Made by a program: the position numbers and the translations under genes. Below the pieces are notes generated by a model. It had not been told where the DNA came from, ran no database searches, and saw only the letters and a list, made by a program, of their open reading frames with translations. This document shows, piece after piece, positions 61,401 to 64,000 of a DNA stretch of 64,000 nt; within the stretch, counting starts at the first letter, position 1, and every line of letters starts with the position of its first letter. Source of the DNA: Owenia fusiformis (taxonomy: Eukaryota; Annelida; Polychaeta; Sabellida; Oweniidae); the NCBI GenBank assembly GCA_903813345.2, contig CAIIXF020000009.1:21851759-21915758 (forward strand). Reading direction: 5' to 3'.

Positions 61401-63727
61401 CCTTGTTGCCCCTTTAAAGTCTTAAAATTGTGATTCTAGCTTGTAAGTCAGGATGTGAAATTGACAGTATACAGGGTGTCCCGAAAGTATGGCCCCCCTA
61501 GGGAGACATACACCAATGTCCCCATAGTATATCATTTTAAAGCTTGTCCAAAGTTGCACTGATTTGCTTAGTATCATGGTTCAACTCACAAAAGGGAAAA
61601 AGTTACACACATTTCAAAATGTAGTGTTTTACCAAAATTAAAGTTTAGTTTTACACAAAGTTAAAAGTCGGCGTGTCTCCCTTGGCCATGTTAACAGCAG
61701 CATTTCATTCCAGATATGACCTTAAATGCACTTCAACTAGGGGTATGGCATTTTATGATCCTCATAAAACCTTTTTAAGGCATTTTGGAAGAGTTTCCTT
61801 GGAGTATCTGCCCTTACCGACCTCTTTTTACAACTCAATATCCATCCTCTCTTTGACGATAGCAACCATATTTTTGGTCACATTCAGGTTAGCAGTGTTT
61901 CCACGATACTGATTTTACTTTAATTTTGGCCAAACACTAAGCTTTGAAATGCCTGTAATTTTTCTCATTTGTAAGTTGAACGATGATACTTGGCAAATCA
62001 ATGTAACTTTGGATAAGCTTTATAATGATATGTGACACATACTATGGGAACATTGGTGTATGTCTGCCTGGGGGGGGGCCCATACTTTCGGGACACCCTG
62101 TACATGTAGATTTTAAGTACATGTATGATACACATAACATGAGATTCAAGAAAACTTTAACAAACGACAAAATTATTGCTGTAAATGGCGTCTAAACATT
62201 AATATCAAAAAATCGAAAGTATTAACTATCAGTAAAAAAGAATATGACACATTCACATCCAAAAATAATCGAGAATGTCAATGCGTACATATACTTAGGG
62301 GTATCCATAAGAAAAATGGCAGTAAAACCTCTGCAAATGATCTCGTATTGAAAGCACAAAAGGCTTGGTTTGCATTTAAAAACATTATTTTCTAATGATA
62401 TAAAAAACATCAAACTGATTTTTCATTTATTTGACATGTGCATAAAGCCTATTATGACTTATTGTAGTGAAGTATGGTGTATGATTGCCAATTCTCCTCA
62501 CAGCTCAAATTAACATGATTAAATATTGGATACCTAGAAAATCTACCAAAAGAAAGACTACTTTCCAAAATTTACAGTTTATCTAAATCAGAAAATCTGA
62601 ATTGGTTCAAATATATAAAAAAAATGCCTTGCAACAATAAATATAGACATTAATCAATACGACTAAAATATTGTGCTTTAACATTACTATGGTGGTGACA
62701 GGCCTTGCATCCATTGTCACGGTCATATCAGGCTTTAAAATTACTATAGTCATGACAGGCCTTACAACCACTGTCATGGTCATATCAGGCTTAAACATTA
62801 CCATGGTCATGACAAGAGGAGGGAAAACCCCATGATTCAATTGATGACATACGATTTCCTCCTTCGTGCACCTCCTTTTGTCAAAAACGTACCCTCCATC
62901 TTGGTTTTCAAAGTTTTCAAATTGACCTAGTTTTAAACCAATCAATGATCGACTCGCAAAACCAATCAACGATGATGTCATCTCAATACAGATTTACATT
63001 ATAAGCGTATGTCATCTTTGAACCCTGGGGTTTCTCCCCCTCTTGGTCATGCCTTGCAATATAATAAAACATTGTCACGGTTATACCAGGCTTTCATGAT
63101 AACACTACCACGGTCACGGCAGGATCCTTGCGCAACTTAAAAACACTGAAAAACATGGTGATGGCTGTGCAAGGCATAAGTCTTGCAACAGATAGGGTCT
63201 CAAAGGAGACTCAATTTGGATTTATATCAACCCTAACATACATGTACACTGTATACACAAGAGCTATACAGGATACATGTATATTGTATATACTATAGAA
63301 TGCCAGGATTAGACCTAAGGCTAAGGCATACTATATAGAAATGATTTCAAGAGTGTTGGCATTGTCAATGGAAATTGTTGAAGTATAATCCCATAAGTAC
63401 ACTGACTGGGTGAATAGAGTTCTACAATAGAGTCGGAACCTAATATTCTAATAGGCCAAGTTTTTACTCAAATTAGAAACTTACATGTTGCAGCTATTTG
63501 AAACTAAATTGGGCTCTTAATTAGGTAGAGCACATCACAACAGGTAGCAGAAAACCGTGTTCATAGTTGATTTAACAGCCTAATTCAACTAATCTCTAAA
63601 GTAAACAAATCAAAAAAATCTTAGGAAAAATTTTAGCTTCATTTTTACTAGTCAATATTAGGAGAACTACAAGATAAAACAATATGTATTTACCTACCTG
63701 TAAAACAGAACTCTTTCTTCTACTCAT
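25301..63727 (-). CDS. Tandem CH-domain, coiled-coil protein (14-exon gene; span includes introns)
   Basis: I joined 14 exons, each with GT and AG borders and compatible phases, into 6171 bp (2056 residues plus stop). Residues about 11-106 form a divergent CH domain (TYIHWCN at the start; DLYNGDAKSFLDVLW late). Residues about 112-222 form a second one (IGRKLLLDWCQ; GTIDEHGLLIYLSAL), as in filamin and alpha-actinin type actin-binding domains. Then come a long acidic Ser/Asp/Asn-rich region, a KYSQSQSTSP-type repeat (about 796-875), coiled coils (about 973-1096 and 1213-1365) and a disordered tail. A cytoskeletal linker role is inferred from this architecture. I do not recognise a named orthologue. 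Both CH domains are slightly short, so small phase-0 exons could be missing. Exons are listed separately. Confidence 0.8.
25454..29791. mobile_element. Long-TIR element, about 4.3 kb, in intron 13
   Basis: The outermost TAGTGAGGTA is followed by several hundred bases that reappear in inverse orientation at the right end (for example 'aaaatgtacccgcttctgaa' and 'gtggttgccatggaaaccac'-type blocks). Farther in, each arm holds about three degenerate tandem units of roughly 360 bp, each with 'accatacaattacataag' and the palindromic 'gggcgtcgccc'. The arms therefore exceed 1 kb each. The centre carries a decayed protein-coding remnant (27200-28300). Confidence 0.75.
27200..28300 (+). pseudogene. Decayed mobile-element-associated protein remnant
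   Basis: Broken frames encode, in order, 'FLDPFTIEDEGHLYGVS*GKS' (about 27270-27330), 'LVEKRFHDLIKHMKLKT' (about 27415-27465), 'LSPVPWALGTLTGLLART' (about 27620-27675) and 'AFLALHTFTDEV...FLKGKG' (about 28130-28215). I recognise this order from a repetitive, uncharacterised protein family common in invertebrate genomes, whose last motif is usually close to 'LPGFHAFTGCD'. Stops and frameshifts show that it is dead. The biochemical function is not known to me. Confidence 0.6.
30264..31146 (-). CDS. Large gene exon 13
   Basis: 883 bp, phase 2 in and 0 out, acceptor ttccag. It encodes SKLSREQQNKVNEIVDKYT, then a Gly/Ser/Thr-rich region with repeated 'TNGT/TDGT' units (about 30830-30905). The donor CAG|gtaaat is followed in frame by VNKLH and a stop at 30246, so intron retention would give an alternative C-terminus. 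Confidence 0.85.
31430..32541 (-). CDS. Large gene exon 12
   Basis: 1112 bp, phase 0 in and 2 out, acceptor tttcag, donor gtaaaa. It finishes the coiled coil (ELSGLRSSN) and continues as Ser/Thr/Pro/Gln-rich, low-complexity sequence with basic patches. Confidence 0.85.
32899..36060 (-). CDS. Large gene exon 11 (main 3.2 kb exon)
   Basis: 1054 codons without a stop, acceptor tttcag, donor gtaagc, phase 0 on both sides. The first half is acidic and rich in Ser, Asp, Asn and His. A tandem repeat around KYSQSQSTSP occupies about 34345-34580. Two Leu/Glu/Lys-rich heptad regions (about 33680-34050 and 32899-33330) predict coiled coils. Between them is a Thr/Ser/Gln-rich segment. Confidence 0.9.
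36607..36684 (-). CDS. Large gene exon 10
   Basis: 26 codons, phase 0 on both sides, acceptor tttcag, donor gttagt. It encodes LLEEQLKIFQKVKQD, a likely short coiled coil. Confidence 0.75.
36957..37067 (-). CDS. Large gene exon 9
   Basis: 37 codons, phase 0 on both sides, acceptor tctcag, donor gtaatg. Hydrophilic linker ending in a charged helix (DDLLRKKAESDTAIK). Confidence 0.75.
37511..37664 (-). CDS. Large gene exon 8 (CH2 end)
   Basis: 154 bp, phase 2 in and 0 out. GTIDEHGLLIYLSALRHKV matches the 'VDEHSVMTYLS' end of filamin-type CH2. A linker follows. Confidence 0.85.
37790..37863 (-). CDS. Large gene exon 7 (CH2)
   Basis: 74 bp, phase 0 in and 2 out. It encodes GVLLLAEQKFGIRKNIIS, the 'A---LG(I/V)--(I/L)' helix of CH2. 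Confidence 0.8.
38336..38428. repeat. Short palindrome in intron 6
   Basis: 'agtcttgcttcaagaccctgg' (left) and 'ccagggtcttaaagcaagac' (right) pair around a centre containing 'atctacttta'/'taaagtagat'. MITE-like hairpin. Confidence 0.55.
38750..38885. repeat. 15-bp minisatellite, left end
   Basis: About nine tandem copies of CCGAAACCCAGTTGT with T/C variants at the third-last positions (GTTTT, GTTCT). Confidence 0.85.
39948..40351. repeat. Nested palindromic MITE, about 400 bp
   Basis: The left arm 'cgcggtc...cgaccgttaatt' pairs with 'aattaacggtcgaagaccgcg'. Inner 'gagtctcatactgcaccgtt' pairs with 'aacggtgcagtatgagactc'. The centre also holds a hairpin ('ggtccccagctgt'/'cagctggggag'). Confidence 0.7.
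40718..40922. mobile_element. MITE, 205 bp, ATTCT target duplication
   Basis: Ends CAGGCCCGTAGCCAGG and CCTGGCTACGGGCCTG are perfect inverted copies. ATTCT lies immediately outside both (40713-40717, 40923-40927). Long G and C runs follow each end. Related 'cgtagccagg' ends occur at about 45885 and 46140. Confidence 0.75.
42718..42829. repeat. 15-bp minisatellite, right end (inverted)
   Basis: Seven to eight copies of ACTGGGTTTCGGACA, the inverse of the left-end array. Open frames here on either strand give artificial SCPKP or WVSEN repeats and are not genes. Confidence 0.85.
43385..43445 (-). CDS. Large gene exon 6 (CH2)
   Basis: Acceptor attacag, donor gtaaga, 61 bp, phase 2 in and 0 out. 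It encodes NDRLQKLILNSCSGDHK, equivalent to the 'G--L--L---C-PG' segment of CH2. Confidence 0.75.
43548..43705. repeat. Tandem duplication, about 75-bp unit
   Basis: 'gaattgaattga..gagaaaat..gatatgtggagt...gtttagtgg...actttattat' occurs twice in tandem with small changes. Confidence 0.55.
43874..44890. mobile_element. TIR element, 1.0 kb, with 31-bp minisatellite core
   Basis: Ends CAGACTTGCCAACCT and AGGTTGGCAAGTCTG are perfect inverted copies. GAAGA flanks both (43869-43873, 44891-44895). Most of the body (about 43900-44670) is over 20 copies of a roughly 31-bp unit 'acgggagtttttacggtaga' plus 'tttctgaaaaa'. The last 200 bp is unique. No transposase is present. Confidence 0.75.
45118..46884. 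mobile_element. TIR element, about 1.8 kb, ATTA-flanked, hosting a foldback
   Basis: Ends ACAGTACTGTCAA and TTGACAGCTCTGT are near-perfect inverted copies, with ATTA outside both. Subterminal 'ttcgcgggattttgcgggac' type words recur in direct and inverse orientation (45180-45470 and 46760-46870). The right end stops 80 bp short of exon 5. Confidence 0.65.
45674..46475. mobile_element. Foldback element nested in 45118-46884
   Basis: The arms run from 'ctagatagggtttgtagaaa' to the matching 'tttctacaaaccctttctag'. They pair over more than 200 bp, through 'gggtaccgggtagtaaatcc', 'gaagcttcaaataaaaagca' and 'gtgcgatcgcacc', down to 'caatgacattgtaagac'/'gtcttacaatgtcatag'. The central loop is about 215 bp. 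Confidence 0.7.
46965..47076 (-). CDS. Large gene exon 5 (CH2 start)
   Basis: Acceptor ttccag, donor gtaggt, 112 bp, phase 1 in and 2 out. It encodes IGRKLLLDWCQLFLP, the expected first helix of a second CH domain. Phases match exon 4 and exon 6 exactly, which supports an exon otherwise too short to stand out. The donor motif 'aacctacttttgc' is duplicated 50 bp downstream, in the intron. Confidence 0.8.
47708..47785 (-). CDS. Large gene exon 4 (CH1, last helix)
   Basis: Acceptor tttcag, donor gtaatt, phase 1 in and 1 out. It encodes DLYNGDAKSFLDVLWAIIL, the conserved 'D--DGN-K--L-L-W' helix of CH domains. Confidence 0.85.
49150..50760. repeat. Cluster of palindromes in intron 3
   Basis: The outer arms 'tatcccatggttacaaggat...gatcgaatatcac' (near 49535) and 'gtgatattcgatc...ccatgggata' (near 50645-50685) are inverted. 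Repeated 'aagtgatattcgatggtttc' copies lie at 49690-49735 and 50570. Two internal hairpins (about 49965-50130 and 50395-50535) each have a 'gctgcgctcactcg'-like centre. No frames of interest. Confidence 0.6.
51055..52605. mobile_element. Foldback-like element with TTTACAC repeats
   Basis: The left end is a dense array of 'tttacactcagtttacactt' words, including a duplicated block of about 170 bp (51068-51180 and 51240-51350). The right end (52385-52605) carries similar words, the last part in inverse orientation ('gtgtaaactgagtgtaaatt'). About 1 kb of unrelated DNA lies between. Confidence 0.55.
52610..52810. repeat. Hairpin repeat related to 49.4-49.5 kb
   Basis: 'ggaggttttgg...gggaatatcccgagggatat' pairs with 'atatccctcgggatattccc...ccaaaacctcc'. 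The words 'ccaaaacctcc' and 'ggtccctc' also occur near 49460-49515. Confidence 0.55.
54718..55499. repeat. Long palindrome, arms about 390 bp
   Basis: The left arm ('acaaattaaggtgctatg', 'ttctgtttggacctccagtc', 'agccctctgaaaatgtgact') is matched in inverse order on the right arm with only a few differences. A third, diverged partial copy lies at 56228-56560. Confidence 0.75.
55530..56225. repeat. Minisatellite, about 31-bp unit, orientation switch near 56.0 kb
   Basis: Degenerate copies of 'tatgaacaaatattatgtac' plus 'tttctccagtg' run up to about 55985. From about 56000 the unit appears in inverse orientation ('ctggagaaagtac...'). Confidence 0.65.
57404..57473 (-). CDS. Large gene exon 3 (CH1, middle)
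   Basis: Acceptor ttccag and donor gtaaga, 70 bp, phase 0 in and 1 out. It encodes ARTLIEYFNSQGIKL, equivalent to the 'AL-FL---GI-L' helix of CH domains. Confidence 0.8.
57474..58934. other. Intron 2 of the large gene
   Basis: AT-rich. The stretch ending 'aataaataaattgaattga' (about 57550-57810) resembles the 3' tail of a non-LTR retrotransposon. No exon that would extend CH1 was recognised, although a phase-0 exon cannot be excluded. Confidence 0.4.
58935..59075 (-). CDS. Large gene exon 2 (CH1, first half)
   Basis: Acceptor tttcag and donor gtaagt, 47 codons, phase 0 at both ends. It encodes TYIHWCN, then DFQDGSIFLKLI, matching the first helices of a CH domain. Confidence 0.85.
59469..60601 (+). 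CDS. FkbM-family methyltransferase, membrane-anchored (last exon; 5' exon not found)
   Basis: The frame opens after an acceptor (tactttcag) and reads KKLLRFAIILTTGILLYQ, a basic-then-hydrophobic signal anchor, so the protein is probably type II in the secretory pathway. A hydrophilic stem of about 110 residues follows. The catalytic domain then has motif I VDVGANIGTY (near 60020), an acidic strand end VVAIEA, and KIDIEGTELHAF (near 60360), the hallmarks of FkbM/Methyltransf_21 enzymes that O-methylate using S-adenosylmethionine. The substrate is unknown. METTL24-like proteins share this plan, which is a loose comparison. No ATG is in frame upstream in this exon; the start must be in an earlier exon. 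It lies inside intron 1 of the large minus-strand gene. Confidence 0.8.
60602..61471. other. Region after the methyltransferase gene
   Basis: The words 'caagtgggtgcaaaa' and 'caggcgggtgcaagc' (60660-60800) look like a degenerate repeat. Otherwise no gene. No obvious AATAAA close to the stop was seen. Confidence 0.35.
61472..62100. mobile_element. Mariner-type non-autonomous element, about 630 bp
   Basis: Ends CAGGGTGTCCCGAAAGTATG and its inverse are perfect and flanked by TA (61470-61471, 62101-62102). The arms continue ('acatacaccaatgt'/'acattggtgtatgt', 'aaagctt'). No transposase frame. Confidence 0.75.
62165..62660 (+). pseudogene. Non-LTR retrotransposon (LINE) reverse transcriptase C-terminal fragment
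   Basis: Across frameshifts I read LNINIKKSKVLTIS, then YLGVS..GSKTSANDLVLKAQKAWFA, LFDMCIKPI...SEVW, and IKYWI..LENLPKERLLSKIYSLSK. These are the thumb and post-RT motifs of invertebrate LINE ORF2 proteins. Several stops and shifts are present and the 5' part is absent, so it is a truncated dead copy. Confidence 0.7.
62665..63130. repeat. Degenerate tandem repeat, about 60-bp unit
   Basis: 'acattactatggtggtgaca' followed by 'ggccttgcatccattgtcac' and 'ggtcatatcaggcttt' recurs two to three times at 62670-62815. A further partial copy lies at 63070-63125, separated by about 250 bp of other DNA. Confidence 0.6.
63698..63727 (-). CDS. Large gene exon 1 (start)
   Basis: Encodes MSRRKSSVLQ and ends at CAG|gtaggt, phase 0. 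The ATG is the first in the exon. Conserved CH domains of this kind start a few residues later, which fits. Confidence 0.7.
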
Positions 63728-64000
63728 AGCTCCGACATAGCTACAATATCTCTTCTAATTCCGTCGATATCTTGCATATTTTAAAATAATTTTCTATTTA
63801 CTTCCTTATCTTCGCGGCCATTTTGGGTTGTGATTGGAAATATACACTGAAACCCCTGCACTGAAACGAAAATGTGAAATAAAAATAATTCTAGATTCTG
63901 CTGCACTAAAACAGACACAGCAATGTTGGTTAAAAATGAATACATCATGGACTTCAAATGGTAACATGGCTATATGTACAATTGCCCGGGTACAATTGAT
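63728..64000 (-). promoter_or_regulatory. Putative promoter and leader of the large gene
   Basis: On the minus strand a CCAAT box (63833-63837) is followed by CCAAAATGGCCGCGAAG (about 63811-63827), which resembles a YY1-type site often found at TATA-less transcription starts. About 85 bp of leader then runs to the ATG at 63727. The transcription start is inferred, not shown. Confidence 0.5.

Overview
The window is animal nuclear DNA. It is AT-rich, its genes are either intronless receptors or split by GT-AG introns, and the spacers are packed with terminal-inverted-repeat (TIR) elements, palindromic MITEs, minisatellites and one non-LTR retrotransposon fragment. The repeat types and the amplified receptor family suggest a marine invertebrate such as a lophotrochozoan or ambulacrarian. 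I cannot place it more closely from sequence alone.

Left part (about 5.3-23.2 kb): a cluster of single-exon rhodopsin-class GPCRs of melatonin-receptor-like type. Five are intact: 5390-6454 (-), 14240-15286 (-), 15778-16875 (+), 18327-19391 (-) and 21945-23009 (+). One is truncated (11527-11784, -), and there are at least two decayed fragments (12206-12345, + and about 18196-18275, -). Two intact pairs are head-to-head, and one decayed pair copies the same arrangement. Flanking DNA is duplicated along with the genes. All intact copies keep NRY at the end of TM3, but they carry Cys at the usual TM6 toggle Trp position and Phe or Val in place of Pro in the NPxxY motif.

Middle and right part (25.3-63.7 kb): one large minus-strand gene that I reconstructed as 14 phase-consistent exons (6171 bp of coding sequence, about 2056 residues). 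It starts at 63727 and stops at 25301. The protein has two divergent calponin-homology (CH) domains like an actin-binding domain, a long acidic low-complexity region with a KYSQSQSTSP-type repeat, two coiled-coil stretches and a disordered C-terminal third. Its introns are full of mobile elements: a 4.3 kb long-TIR element with a decayed protein remnant, a 4.1 kb element with a 9-bp target duplication and minisatellite ends, a 1 kb element built on a 31-bp minisatellite, a nested foldback element, and a 3 kb element with an internal palindrome.

A FkbM-type methyltransferase gene with an N-terminal membrane anchor (59469-60601, +) lies on the opposite strand inside intron 1 of the large gene. 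Its first exon was not found. No tRNA, rRNA or CRISPR array was seen.
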